DNA of 64,000 bases, from contig NZ_VWPH01000008.1 of assembly GCF_008630535.1 (NCBI RefSeq), positions 124,001 to 188,000 of the forward strand, written 5' to 3'. This DNA comes from Saccharopolyspora hirsuta. Lineage in GTDB: Bacteria > Actinomycetota > Actinomycetes > Mycobacteriales > Pseudonocardiaceae. The notes under the pieces are model-generated. The model ran no database searches. It saw only the letters and a program-made list of their open reading frames with translations, and had not been told where the DNA came from. The position numbers and the translations under genes were made by a program. Within the stretch, counting starts at the first letter, position 1; the number at the start of each line of letters is the position of its first letter. This document shows, piece after piece, positions 30,203-38,214 of this stretch.

Positions 30203-30922
30203 GTGAGCAGGCGAGTCGGTGGGGTGTTGGCGGCTCGGCACGGTTGGTGCCGGTCGGATGAGGTCATCCGCTTCGCGGTGCCGTGCACCCGGTCCAGCAT
30301 CCGGTTCGACGTCAACGGCCTGTCGTGGGAAGGCCGGGCGGGCGGCGGCTCGGTAGCCGCTGGTGTCGGGCGGGTGGCCACGGCGGTGGAAGACATGGTG
30401 AGCGCCTCGTCCGACCACGACAACCGCCTCCCCCCGCCGAAGGTCGTCTGCTTCGGTCCGGGGCCGCAGGCGCAGATCATGCAGGCTCGTCCCGCTGAGG
30501 ACGCCGATGCCCGCTTCACCTGGGTGCTGACCTCGCATCGCCTCGCCCTGCTGGCGGAGGTGCCTCCGCCGACGGAGGAAGCGGAAGACTCCGGTGACTC
30601 CATCTGGCAGAAGGCCCGCAAGTTCGGTGTCGGGGTCCGGGACTTCTCCCGTGACGTGGTGGACATCCTGCAGGACAAGAAACTCGGCGAGTACCCGCCG
30701 AACGAGCCGATTCCGGTCGCGCCGGTCGCCGTCCGCGCGGAGTTCCCGGTGCAGCAGGTCCGGGCAGTCAACCGGACGAACCGGAAGCTTCCGGGCGGGT
30801 ACGCGCCGCGCAAGGTCTTCGCGCTGCGCGTCGAACTGGCCGACGGATCCGGCCTGGACGTGCTCTCGCCAACGGAGGAGAACGTCGCACGTCTCGAAGC
30901 GATGGCGTTCGGACGTCAGTAG
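30203..30922 (+). CDS. Unknown protein, first of a paralogous pair in the T7SS cluster
   Basis: The protein has 239 residues and I do not recognise the family. It is soluble, without signal peptide, and has a central strand WVLTSHRLALLAEV that matches WLVLSNHRLAVVMAA in the next gene, so the two appear related; both have VxxPxxxVRHF/VRAV-type end regions that suggest a PH-like or beta-rich domain. GTG at 30203 is preferred to 30188 because GGAG stands eight bases upstream. It lies 21 bp after the WXG-like gene and 10 bp before its paralogue. Confidence 0.7.
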   Translation: MSRRVGGVLAARHGWCRSDEVIRFAVPCTRSSIRFDVNGLSWEGRAGGGSVAAGVGRVATAVEDMVSASSDHDNRLPPPKVVCFGPGPQAQIMQARPAEDADARFTWVLTSHRLALLAEVPPPTEEAEDSGDSIWQKARKFGVGVRDFSRDVVDILQDKKLGEYPPNEPIPVAPVAVRAEFPVQQVRAVNRTNRKLPGGYAPRKVFALRVELADGSGLDVLSPTEENVARLEAMAFGRQ

Positions 30923-30932
30923 GGGGGCTCTC

Positions 30933-31619
30933 GTGTTGAAAGACCCGTTCAAACTGGAGAAGCTCGCCGCGCAGACGTGGTGTCAGCCGGGCGAACGATT
31001 GCTGATGCGGATCGGGCCGCGGTGGGGTCACGTGGCCTCCGACATCGGTGGTCGTCGAGGAGCTCCGCACGAGCACGGCGGGCGGATCCCGCTGCAGAGC
31101 GCCGGAGTTCCGGAGTGGCCGTTGCCGACCGAGGCGATCGCCACCGGGCGCTACCACGGCGATGAGTGGGTGCACGACCCGTCGATCTGGGCGTGGGCGC
31201 ACGCGCCGAACCCGGCAGGCGCTGCAGCCGGGGTCGCCGACGGGCTCGCTGCGGGCGGAGCCGATGCCTGGTTGGTCCTGTCGAACCACCGCCTCGCCGT
31301 GGTGATGGCGGCGTCCGCGGCGAAGAAGGCGGAACCGAGGGCCGAACAGCAGTCCGGCGGCTGGCTGTCGCGCGCCAAGTCGATCGCCAAGGACGCCCAG
31401 TCCTTGGTGCAGTCGGACGAGGAATCCCTGCTGACGCTGTGGGAGGCGCCCAGCGCGGCGATCCGCCATTTCGGCGCAGTGCCGATGGGGCGCGATGTCG
31501 ACCCCGCGTGGTTCGGGCAGATCGCCTTCCAGGACGGTTCGACGGTGCTGATTCGAATGGACAACAAGGCCGCGGCGGAGTCCGTTGTGTCCGCTGGGAA
31601 TGCTCTTTTCGGAGGGTAG
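30933..31619 (+). CDS. Unknown protein, second of a paralogous pair in the T7SS cluster
   Basis: The protein has 228 residues and a likely cytoplasmic location. It shares with the preceding gene the block around WLVLSNHRLAVVMAA, a charged middle (SRAKSIAKDAQSL against KARKFGVGVRDFS) and a similar C-terminus. It has an Ala/Gly-rich segment PAGAAAGVADGLAAGGADA. GTG at 30933 follows AGGGGGG. The two genes might form a heterodimer that handles the neighbouring WXG/EspC-like substrates, in the manner of secretion chaperones; this is a guess from position. Confidence 0.7.
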   Translation: MLKDPFKLEKLAAQTWCQPGERLLMRIGPRWGHVASDIGGRRGAPHEHGGRIPLQSAGVPEWPLPTEAIATGRYHGDEWVHDPSIWAWAHAPNPAGAAAGVADGLAAGGADAWLVLSNHRLAVVMAASAAKKAEPRAEQQSGGWLSRAKSIAKDAQSLVQSDEESLLTLWEAPSAAIRHFGAVPMGRDVDPAWFGQIAFQDGSTVLIRMDNKAAAESVVSAGNALFGG

Positions 31620-31622
31620 CGA

Positions 31623-31909
31623 GTGGCTGTTGAGGGTTGGCGATGGACCGGTGGTCGGGTGGCCGCGGTGGTGGTGATGGCCGGTGGGCTGGTGCTGATG
31701 CGGGTCGTGGGCGAGGGGCCGCTGGCGTGGGCCGGGGTGATCTCGGGTTGATCGCCGCCGCGTACAGCTCGTTCTACTGGGGCAAGTTCAGCGACAGCGA
31801 CGGGGTCGCGCGGGTGCGGCTTTCGCCGCTGGCGTGGGGTGCGCGGATCATCTGCTACGTGCTGTCCTTGCTCTTCCTGCTGACCGCTCTCGTGTTCGTC
31901 CTGGTCTGA
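31623..31909 (+). pseudogene. Small three-segment membrane protein split by an apparent frameshift
   Basis: Frame one (GTG 31623 to TGA 31751, 42 residues) gives a membrane segment VAAVVVMAGGLVLMRVV and runs into LAWAGVISG. The second frame, entered at TTG 31748, continues LIAAAYSSFYWGKFSDSDG and ends with a further segment IICYVLSLLFLLTALVFVLV (stop 31909). Joined, the pieces read as one natural membrane protein; one base seems to be missing in TCGGGTTGATC near 31745-31750. Alternatives are a sequencing error or real translational coupling through the TTGA overlap. It follows the paralogous pair by three bases. Confidence 0.6.
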
Positions 31910-32036
31910 GCGCTAACTCGCGGCACCGCGGCTGTCAACCCGTTTCCTCCGTAGCCGCGGTCCCCCGGTCGTCCCGCAGGTGTGCGCGCCGGTTCGGCTA
32001 ATGTCGGTTGCGGGAGCGCAAGGACCGGAGGGGTCG

Positions 32037-33083
32037 ATGGGTGAGGCACCTCTGCTGGGCGGGCGGTACCGGTTGGGTGCCCGCATCGGCAGTGGCGGGA
32101 TGGCCGACGTGTACCGGGCGATGGACACCCGGTTGCAGCGGGTCGTGGCCGCGAAGGTGTTCCGCTCCGGCGCCGACGCCGCAGGCCGGGAGCGGTTCGC
32201 CGAGGAGGCCCGCACTCTCGCCGGGCTCAGCCACCCGGGCCTGGTCACCGTGCACGACTTCAGCGCCGGGCCCGACGAGCTGTACCTGATCATGGAGCTG
32301 GTCGAGGGCCGCACCCTCGCCGACGAGGTCCAGCTCGGCCCGCTGTCGCCGCAGCGCGTGGCCGAGATCGGTTCCCGGCTGGCCGACGTGCTCGCCCACG
32401 TGCACGACAACGGCATCGTGCACCGCGACGTCAAACCCTCCAACGTGCTGATCGCCTGCGACGACAGCGTCTACCTCGCCGACTTCGGCATCTCGCGGCT
32501 GGCCGCCGCGGCTGCGCGCAGGACCAGCTCCGGCGTGCTCATCGGCACCGCCACCTACATGTCCCCGGAGCAGGTCAGCGGTGGTGAGGTCGGCTACCCC
32601 GCCGACGTCTACGCGCTGGGCCTGGTGCTGCTGGAGAGCGTGACGGGGCGGGTCGAGTACCCCGGTTCCGGGGCGGAGAGCGCGGTGGCGCGGCTGGTCC
32701 GCGCCCCGGAGATCCCGCTGTCGCTGCCCACCGGACTGCACCGGGCCCTGCTGCTGATGACCGGGTCCGACCCGGCCAAGCGCCCGACCGCGGCGGAGTG
32801 CGCGGACCTGCTGGCGGGCCGGTCGACCGACGTCATCCCGCGCATCCAGGCGGAGCCACCGCGCCCGGCGACCCAGCTGCTGCCGAAGCCCGAACCGCGC
32901 CGCAACCTGAAGCCGTGGCTGCTCAGCGGCGCCGGGCTCGGGGTGCTGCTGGTGGCCTTGATCGTGTTCCTCGCCCTGCCCCCGGCCCCGGAACCGCCGA
33001 ACCTGCCGCCGGTGTCCGGCCCGGCCGGGGTGGAGCGGCTGCCGGAGGACCTCGCCAACCTGGAGGGACTGATCCGAGAATGA
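32037..33083 (+). CDS. Membrane-anchored Hanks-type serine/threonine protein kinase
   Basis: The protein has 348 residues. The kinase domain (about 9-265) has the Gly loop IGSGGMADVY, the catalytic Lys in VVAAKVF, the loop HRDVKPSNVL, DFG and the APE-like MSPEQ. A single membrane segment follows at about 298-317, then a 30-residue extracellular tail without PASTA repeats. ATG at 32037 has GGAG upstream, and a -10-like TAATGT lies at 31999. The stop overlaps the lipoprotein gene (ATGA), so kinase and lipoprotein are probably made together and may sense one external signal. Confidence 0.93.
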   Translation: MGEAPLLGGRYRLGARIGSGGMADVYRAMDTRLQRVVAAKVFRSGADAAGRERFAEEARTLAGLSHPGLVTVHDFSAGPDELYLIMELVEGRTLADEVQLGPLSPQRVAEIGSRLADVLAHVHDNGIVHRDVKPSNVLIACDDSVYLADFGISRLAAAAARRTSSGVLIGTATYMSPEQVSGGEVGYPADVYALGLVLLESVTGRVEYPGSGAESAVARLVRAPEIPLSLPTGLHRALLLMTGSDPAKRPTAAECADLLAGRSTDVIPRIQAEPPRPATQLLPKPEPRRNLKPWLLSGAGLGVLLVALIVFLALPPAPEPPNLPPVSGPAGVERLPEDLANLEGLIRE

Positions 33084-33586
33084 AGCGCCTCCTGCTGCCG
33101 GTCCTGCTGCTGGCGCTCGCCGGTTGCAGCAGCGCGCCCCGCGCGATGGACCCGCAGATCCGCGAGCAGCTGCTCGGGCACGTGGAAGCGGTGAAGTCCG
33201 CAGCGGAGAACCACGACCGCCCCGCCGCGGAGGCGGCGCTCGGCGACCTGCACCGGGCGATCGCCGAAGCCCAGGCGCGCGGCGAGCTCGCCACGGAGAC
33301 CGCCCGCACGCTGCTCACCGCGACCGAGCGGGTCGCCCAGGACGTCCGCACCTTGCCGCTGCCGGAACCCCCGGCCCCGGTCACCGTGACGGTCGTACCG
33401 GACCCGCCGGTCCTCGCGCCGCCCGCGCAGGAGCGGACCGAGCAGCGCCAGGAGCGGGCGGAGGAGCGGGCCCGGAAGTGGGAGGAGATGCGCAAGTCCT
33501 GGGAGGAGAACCGCGAGGAGTGGCGCAAGGTCCGCGAGAACAACGGCAACAACAACGGGAACAACAACGGCAACGGCGACGACTGA
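33080..33586 (+). CDS. Small lipoprotein with coiled-coil and Asn/Gly tail
   Basis: The protein has 168 residues: a lipobox LALAGC with Cys16, a helical region (25-95) with regular acidic and Ala residues, a Pro/Val linker, then a strongly charged helix rich in Glu, Arg and Trp (about 113-150) and an Asn/Gly tail. No known domain. It overlaps the kinase by four bases, so it may act as the kinase's outer-surface partner. A second GCSS sequence next to the start confirms the signal peptide. Confidence 0.8.
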   Translation: MKRLLLPVLLLALAGCSSAPRAMDPQIREQLLGHVEAVKSAAENHDRPAAEAALGDLHRAIAEAQARGELATETARTLLTATERVAQDVRTLPLPEPPAPVTVTVVPDPPVLAPPAQERTEQRQERAEERARKWEEMRKSWEENREEWRKVRENNGNNNGNNNGNGDD

Positions 33587-33701
33587 ACGGGAAAGTTCCC
33601 GGTCGCCGCGCAAGTGGTTGTGCCAATTTCGCGGGGTGTGGCAGGGTTCGCTCGCACTGATCCGGTGCGGGCGGCGACCCGCGACCCCGAGGAGGCGGAA
33701 G

Positions 33702-34229
33702 TTGCGCGAGGGACTCGCTGCAGGCGTGATCGCGGCTGGCCTGCTGCTGGCGGGCTGCAGTTCCGGCGCAACCCCGACCGACCAACCGGACGCCCCGAAC
33801 CGAGCGGCCCCGCCGAAGTCCCTGAGCACGTCCGACCCGTGCGCCCTGCTCACCGAGGACCAGCGGAAAACCCTGTCCCTGGACCAAGAACCGAAGCCGA
33901 CGGACCAGAACGGCAAGCAGGGCTGCGAATACGGCTCGGGCACCCCAGGAGGCCCCGGCTGGTCGGCCTTCGCCGCGGTGGACGGAACGACCACCTACCA
34001 GCAGTTCGCCGAAGCCAACCGAGGTGCCCAACAGCTCGACATCGCGGGCTACCCGACGGCCAAGGTCAACGACACGACGGGCTGCACCCTGGTCGTCGAC
34101 GCAGCGGACACGGGAACCCTCCGCGTCTCAGCCCTGGTCCGCCCCGGAGCCCCGATCGAGGTAGGCGGCAGCTGCGACGCAGCAACCAAGGTCGTGGAAG
34201 AAGCCCTGAAGACCCTCCCACCGGCGTAG
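33702..34229 (+). CDS. DUF3558 lipoprotein (copy 1)
   Basis: The 175-residue protein has a lipobox LLLAGC with Cys19, a short Pro linker, then the DUF3558 domain with DPCALLTEDQ, the paired Cys in GCEYG and GCTLVVDAAD. TTG at 33702 is chosen: GAGGAGG lies six bases before it, and the N-terminus LREGLAAGVIAAGLLLAGC aligns residue by residue with that of the second DUF3558 gene (LRKGLAAS...), which also starts with TTG. DUF3558 lipoproteins are found beside ESX-type genes in Pseudonocardiaceae. Function unknown. Confidence 0.88.
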   Translation: MREGLAAGVIAAGLLLAGCSSGATPTDQPDAPNRAAPPKSLSTSDPCALLTEDQRKTLSLDQEPKPTDQNGKQGCEYGSGTPGGPGWSAFAAVDGTTTYQQFAEANRGAQQLDIAGYPTAKVNDTTGCTLVVDAADTGTLRVSALVRPGAPIEVGGSCDAATKVVEEALKTLPPA

Positions 34230-34234
34230 CCACC

Positions 34235-34292
34235 GATTTCGCGCGAAACTGCCACCCGCCAGGCGTGCAGAGCGCCGCTTTCGCGCGAAATC
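34235..34292. repeat. Paired TTTCGCGCGAAA palindromes, element B
   Basis: TTTCGCGCGAAA stands at 34237-34248 and 34279-34290. The distance (42 bp) and the internal AGGCGTG match element A at 27475. It separates two convergent genes. It could be a protein-binding site pair or a small repeat; the arms are too short for a strong terminator. Confidence 0.65.
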
Positions 34293-34328
34293 GCCAGCCT
34301 CACCGGATATGGCGCCTTTCGGGAGTGG

Positions 34329-35207
34329 TCACTTGGGGCGCGCCGCGCTGATCGTCAGCGACTGGCCGTGCGTCACGACGTCTCCGGAGGCGATGGAAGT
34401 CCCGCCACTGCAGTTGATCTCGTAGCCGGACGGGGTAGTCGCGCTCACGCCCTCGAAGGTCTGTCCGGCCGGTGACATGCACCCGGGTTTGATCTGCTCG
34501 AAGGCGTCGGTGGCTTCCTTCAGAAGCTCTGGTTTGCCCTGCCAGATGTGCTTGTACGTGACATCGACGGCACGGAGCAGGGCCTTCGGCGGATCTTCCC
34601 TGGTGGTGTGCTCGCCCCTGCTTGCCTTGGCTGAGGTGCTCACGCTGATGGTGAAATCCATGAGCTTGCCGTCTGGCAGGTTGGAGAACCTCTTGTACTC
34701 GATTGACCCGTAGATGGTGTAGGGCTGGTTGACGTTGTCCTTGCCCTCGCACCTCCGCGGCGCTTTCACGGTGAACCCGCCTTCATCCGTCTCGCCTTCT
34801 CGAAGGCATTTCCACCCCTCAGCTGCGACGCTGTCCATCACGGCCTCCGGGTTGAAGTCATCGGGAAAGCACTGGTAACCGTTCGGATGCCTTTCCTGGC
34901 ACGGGACCGGCTCGCCGGGTTCCGGCGGCTTCCGCTCGCTTGTGGTGGGCATGGGAAAGGACGGTGGCGGAGCTGCCTCGCTGGTGGACGTGGCGATCTT
35001 CTTCGGCGGATTGATGACGTGCACGTAGAAGACGCGGCCCGCGAGGACGAGCAGCAGCACGGCAAGGGGGATGGCGATGAACGGCCACTTCCGGCGCTTG
35101 CGAGCAGGTGGTGTCTGTTGGGCTGGTGGCGGCCCGTACCACCCGCCGCCTGGTCCCTGGTCCGGCCCCCACTGCTGGTTCGGGTTCCACCCCGGTTGGT
35201 TTGGCAC
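34329..35207 (-). CDS. Single-pass membrane protein, Pro/Gln-rich N-terminus, unknown
   Basis: The protein has 292 residues. A cytoplasmic Pro/Gly/Gln/Trp-rich tail (1-35), a basic KRRKWPF stop and one membrane segment (about 40-60) are followed by a 230-residue external domain with six cysteines (CQERHPNGYQC, WKCLRE, RRCEGK, GCMSPA, INCSGG). Such layouts occur in actinomycete DUF4352/DUF4333-like or septum-associated proteins, but no domain is certain. GTG at 35207 follows GGGAGGG by five bases. Its base composition is lower in GC at third positions than the core genes around it. Confidence 0.75.
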   Translation of the reverse strand: MPNQPGWNPNQQWGPDQGPGGGWYGPPPAQQTPPARKRRKWPFIAIPLAVLLLVLAGRVFYVHVINPPKKIATSTSEAAPPPSFPMPTTSERKPPEPGEPVPCQERHPNGYQCFPDDFNPEAVMDSVAAEGWKCLREGETDEGGFTVKAPRRCEGKDNVNQPYTIYGSIEYKRFSNLPDGKLMDFTISVSTSAKASRGEHTTREDPPKALLRAVDVTYKHIWQGKPELLKEATDAFEQIKPGCMSPAGQTFEGVSATTPSGYEINCSGGTSIASGDVVTHGQSLTISAARPK

Positions 35208-35309
35208 AAGACCCTCCCTGCCTGATGTGCCCTTGATCTGCTGCATCGTATGGAGGCAGAACAGGCATCGGGCGCATTTCGCGCGAAGTGTGAGACACGA
35301 CCTTGGAGG

Positions 35310-35525
35310 TCATTCCTGCCCGCAGAGGGCTTCCACGACGTCGCGTGCGTCGGAGCGGAATGCCAGGTCGAGGAAGTAGAGCTTGTCGGCGAGGTCGGTC
35401 AGCTGGGCTCGGCTCACCACGACTTCCGCGCCGCCTTGCCTGATCGACACCTCGTCGCGGATCAGCATCGTGACGACTACTTCGTCGCGCCGGTCGTCAG
35501 CCGGGATGTTCCAGCGAGCGCACAT
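35310..35525 (-). CDS. Small protein of unknown function near the XRE/DUF397 pair
   Basis: The frame codes for 71 residues: WNIPADDRRDEVVVTMLIRD, two short strands, then a helix with DLADKLYFLDLAFRSDARD. It has no signal or membrane segment. Similar tiny proteins accompany XRE/DUF397 loci in actinomycetes, but I cannot name the family. A nearly complete TTTCGCGCGAAG palindrome (35277-35288) lies just downstream of its stop. Confidence 0.55.
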   Translation of the reverse strand: MCARWNIPADDRRDEVVVTMLIRDEVSIRQGGAEVVVSRAQLTDLADKLYFLDLAFRSDARDVVEALCGQE

Positions 35526-35689
35526 GTTTCAGCCCTCCCGTATCGGAATGTTCGCTTGCGAGAAGGACTCTCCGGCGTTCCCGATCAGGCACGCAACGAT
35601 TCTTTCGGGTGACTGGGGGTGCTTGCCCCGCTGGAAACCAGTGATGGTGATCGGGGGAGCTCAGATCGATTCCGAAACGGGGAGAGCGC

Positions 35690-36541
35690 ATGAACGGACG
35701 AGTAGGGGTTCCGGTCCGGGTGCGGCGGGTGTCGAGCGAACTGCGAGAGCTGCGGCTGCGTAACGGCCTGCCAGCGGAGGAAGTCGCCGGAGCACTGGGT
35801 TTCTCGATGAGCAAGCTGAGCCGGATCGAGAACGGCCAGCGGGGGTTGTACGCAGACGATGTGGCGGCGCTTCTGGGCTTGTATCGAGTGCCTTCTGAGC
35901 GTCGCGAGGAGCTGCTGAACCTTGTGCGCACGGCGTCGAGCCCGAACTGGTGGCAAGTTCAGGACGGTCGATTGCCAGCGATGTGGGAGGACGTGATCCG
36001 CTTCGAGAAGGAAGCCACGGCCATCTACAACTACGAAACGATGCTCATTCCGGGGCTGTTGCAGACCTCGGAGTACGCGACCGCCATCGTCCAGGGCACC
36101 GATCCAGACCTGAACCTCGCGGAGGTCGACACCCTGGTCACTGCGCGCATGGGGCGGCAGACCTTGCTGAACCGGCCGACTGCGCCAATGCTCGAAGTGC
36201 TCGTCGAGCAGAGCATCCTGGAACGTCCGGCTGGAGGTCCGGGGGTGATGTACCGCCAACTCCGCCACCTGGTGAGCGCGACGAGCCAGGACAACGTCAC
36301 CCTGCGAGTGCTGCCATCTGCGCTCGGTGTGCATCCGGGGATGGCGGGGCCGTTCGTCGTCCTCGACTTCGAAAAGCATCCTAGCCTGGTGTATCTCGAG
36401 AACCGGGGGAGCAGCGCGTTCCTCGAGGAGCCCGAGCACGTCGCCGCCGCGAAGGAAGCACTTCAGACCTTGCAGGACGTGGCACTGTCGGTCGAGGATT
36501 CAGTTGACCTCATCAACGGCATCGCCGAGCGGTTGGTGTGA
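35690..36541 (+). CDS. XRE-family regulator with DUF5753 (Scr1/WhiJ-like)
   Basis: The protein has 283 residues. A helix-turn-helix at about 14-70 (LRELRLRNGLPAEEVAGALG, SMSKLSRIENGQRG) is followed by the DUF5753 ligand-type domain (about 95-280) with the family's FEKEATAIYNYE, MLIPGLLQTSEYA and LRVLPSALGVHPG segments. In Streptomyces such regulators (WhiJ type) act with a DUF397 partner in development and antibiotic production. ATG at 35690 has GGGGAGAG upstream. The DUF397 gene follows 21 bp later. Confidence 0.92.
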   Translation: MNGRVGVPVRVRRVSSELRELRLRNGLPAEEVAGALGFSMSKLSRIENGQRGLYADDVAALLGLYRVPSERREELLNLVRTASSPNWWQVQDGRLPAMWEDVIRFEKEATAIYNYETMLIPGLLQTSEYATAIVQGTDPDLNLAEVDTLVTARMGRQTLLNRPTAPMLEVLVEQSILERPAGGPGVMYRQLRHLVSATSQDNVTLRVLPSALGVHPGMAGPFVVLDFEKHPSLVYLENRGSSAFLEEPEHVAAAKEALQTLQDVALSVEDSVDLINGIAERLV

Positions 36542-36562
36542 CGACCGGCAAGGAGTAGCTCA

Positions 36563-36766
36563 GTGACATCACTGGATCTCTCGGCGCTTCGCTGGCGCAA
36601 GAGCAGCCGAAGCAGCAACTACGGGAACTGCGTCGAGGTCGCATTCAGCGGATCAGCCGTTGCGGCGCGAGACTCCAAGGACCCTGAAGGGGGCAAGCTG
36701 GTGCTCGGCGTTGGTGCCTGGGCATCTTTCCTCGACGGCCTCCGAAACGGCCGGTTCGACGTGTAA
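36563..36766 (+). CDS. DUF397 domain protein
   Basis: The 67-residue protein covers the whole DUF397 domain: LRWRKSSRSSNYGNCVEVAF, then VAARDSKDPEGGKLVLG and a closing WASFLDGLRNGRFDV. It is the customary small partner of WhiJ-like XRE regulators, sometimes described as toxin-like or as an anti-regulator. GTG at 36563 follows AAGGAG by eight bases. A terminator hairpin follows. Confidence 0.92.
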   Translation: MTSLDLSALRWRKSSRSSNYGNCVEVAFSGSAVAARDSKDPEGGKLVLGVGAWASFLDGLRNGRFDV

Positions 36767-36789
36767 ATGATCATGGGTAGCGCCTCAGG

Positions 36790-36830
36790 TGCGGCATCCG
36801 GGCGAGACTTCGCTCGGATGCCGCATTTTG
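36790..36830 (+). terminator. Rho-independent-like terminator after the DUF397 gene
   Basis: TGCGGCATCCG (36790-36800) pairs with CGGATGCCGCA (36815-36825), followed by TTTTG. Confidence 0.75.
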
Positions 36831-37166
36831 TTGAGAGATCAACCGAATCTTCTGGCAAGTTGGGGTGCTCTACTTGCCAGCTTCGAAGCACTTGCTGAGA
36901 CCGGGCTTCGGTATCTGGTCTCGGTGCCCTGACCTGGTGCTTCGGGGGCGACTGGTGTCGGAGCGGGCGGGCTGGCCCATAGCTGACCTGCTTAGACTCC
37001 GAAACCCCTTCGTCGGTTCCGAGGTCAAAATCACTCGGATGTCGCAGTCTTCTTTGGTCGACTTCGTCCCGTAGCGACGGTGTCGTGCGTTAACGTTTGC
37101 CCCGTTGGCAAGCTGATGACCGTCGCTGGACCCCCGCGACGGTTCGCGAACGAGGGGAGTTCAGCG
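36831..37166. other. Intergenic region before the PE-like gene
   Basis: This 336-bp stretch shows no convincing gene; a 69-codon open frame inside it lacks a ribosome site and family resemblance. It is less GC-rich than the surrounding core genes and must contain the promoter of the gene group that starts at 37167. Confidence 0.5.
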
Positions 37167-37646
37167 GTGTCAGAGGGGGATGGCGGTACGTACCAGCCGG
37201 TCGACCAGCGCCAGATCGAGGCCATGCGGATGGCACCAGGGCCCGCTGGCTTCATGGGCAACATGCTGGATGTTGTGACGAGGGTCCAGGACAAGGCGGC
37301 TTTGGCGGCTTCTCAGGCCGCGGGCGGCACGATGATGATCGACCCGGACCAGGTCGAGAAGGTCGCGCAGTCCTTCGAAGATGAAGCCCGGGCTCTGATG
37401 GACCGCCAGCTCGATATTCACGAAATGGCGGCGTACGGGGTGTCGGCAAGCGACCCGGTTAGCACGCAGTCCGGCCAGGCTTACTCCCAGGTTGTAGCTG
37501 GGGATGGCCAGGCCTATCTGGATAACTACGTGAAGCTTGCGAAAGTCCTCCTCAAGGCTGCGGAAGATTTGCGAGACAGTGCAAAGCAGACGCGGCTCGA
37601 TGACGAAAACGCGGCGGATGGTATGCGAGGGGGAGAACTTGCGTAA
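37167..37646 (+). CDS. PE/WXG-like helical protein, putative T7SS substrate
   Basis: The protein has 159 residues. After a disordered, Met/Pro-containing start, a helical region runs from about 60 to 150: TMMIDPDQVEKVAQSFEDEA, then LDIHEMAAYGVSASDPVS and LDNYVKLAKVLLKAAEDLRD. The MIDP.QVE start and a helix-turn-helix hairpin are like PE or EspC-type partners of PPE proteins. GTG at 37167 has GGGGAG eight bases upstream. It overlaps the DUF3558 gene by eight bases, and a PPE-like gene and espG follow, so a co-secreted pair is likely. Confidence 0.78.
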   Translation: MSEGDGGTYQPVDQRQIEAMRMAPGPAGFMGNMLDVVTRVQDKAALAASQAAGGTMMIDPDQVEKVAQSFEDEARALMDRQLDIHEMAAYGVSASDPVSTQSGQAYSQVVAGDGQAYLDNYVKLAKVLLKAAEDLRDSAKQTRLDDENAADGMRGGELA

Positions 37647-38202
37647 GGGGCTCGCTGCAAGCGCGGTCCTGGCTAGCGTTTTGCTGGCTGGTTGTAGCGG
37701 TGGTTCGGGCGAACCTGTTCCCACGGGCACGGGAACCCCGCAGGAGCAGGTGACATCGGAAGCGCCGGCTACGCAGTCTGCTCGTACCGCTCCGGCGAAG
37801 TCGTTGGAGATCGGTGACCGATGCGCAATTATTTCTGAGGCGCAGGTCAAGGAGCTTGGAGCGGATCAAGCTCCGCGGGAGCGCGAGTCCAACGGAAAGC
37901 CGGGATGCAGCTATGGTCGCGGCACTGCTGGCGTAGACGCCACGGTCTTCGTGGCGGTGGACAAGTCTTCGACCATGCAGAAATACGCTGAATCGGCGAC
38001 CAAGGAACCTGAGAAGAGCGAGATTGCAGGTTACCCCGCCGTGCAGGTTAGTTTGGTTGAAACCAACTGCACTCTCGTGCTGGATGTTTCCGATCAGGGT
38101 TCTCTGTTCGTGAACACTGTGGTGTCCTCGGCTGATCCGAACCCTTGCGAGTTGTCGAAGCGTTTTGCTGAAGCCGCACTTCAGAATCTTCCCAATGCGT
38201 GA
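37639..38202 (+). CDS. DUF3558 lipoprotein (copy 2)
   Basis: The 187-residue protein has a signal peptide LRKGLAASAVLASVLLAGC with lipid-anchor Cys19, then a Thr/Pro linker and the DUF3558 domain (RCAIISEAQVKELGAD, GCSYGRG, NCTLVLDVSD, PCELS). TTG at 37639 is chosen by the GAGGGGGAGAAC ribosome site and by alignment with copy 1, which ends its lipobox at the same residue. It overlaps the PE-like gene by eight bases. It uses more A/T-ending codons than the core genes. Confidence 0.9.
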   Translation: MRKGLAASAVLASVLLAGCSGGSGEPVPTGTGTPQEQVTSEAPATQSARTAPAKSLEIGDRCAIISEAQVKELGADQAPRERESNGKPGCSYGRGTAGVDATVFVAVDKSSTMQKYAESATKEPEKSEIAGYPAVQVSLVETNCTLVLDVSDQGSLFVNTVVSSADPNPCELSKRFAEAALQNLPNA

Positions 38203-38214
38203 GGGGGACGAGGG

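Noticed and set aside
36865..37074. A 69-codon open frame before the PE-like gene
   Set aside because: No ribosome site, no domain, and it lies in what is probably promoter DNA.
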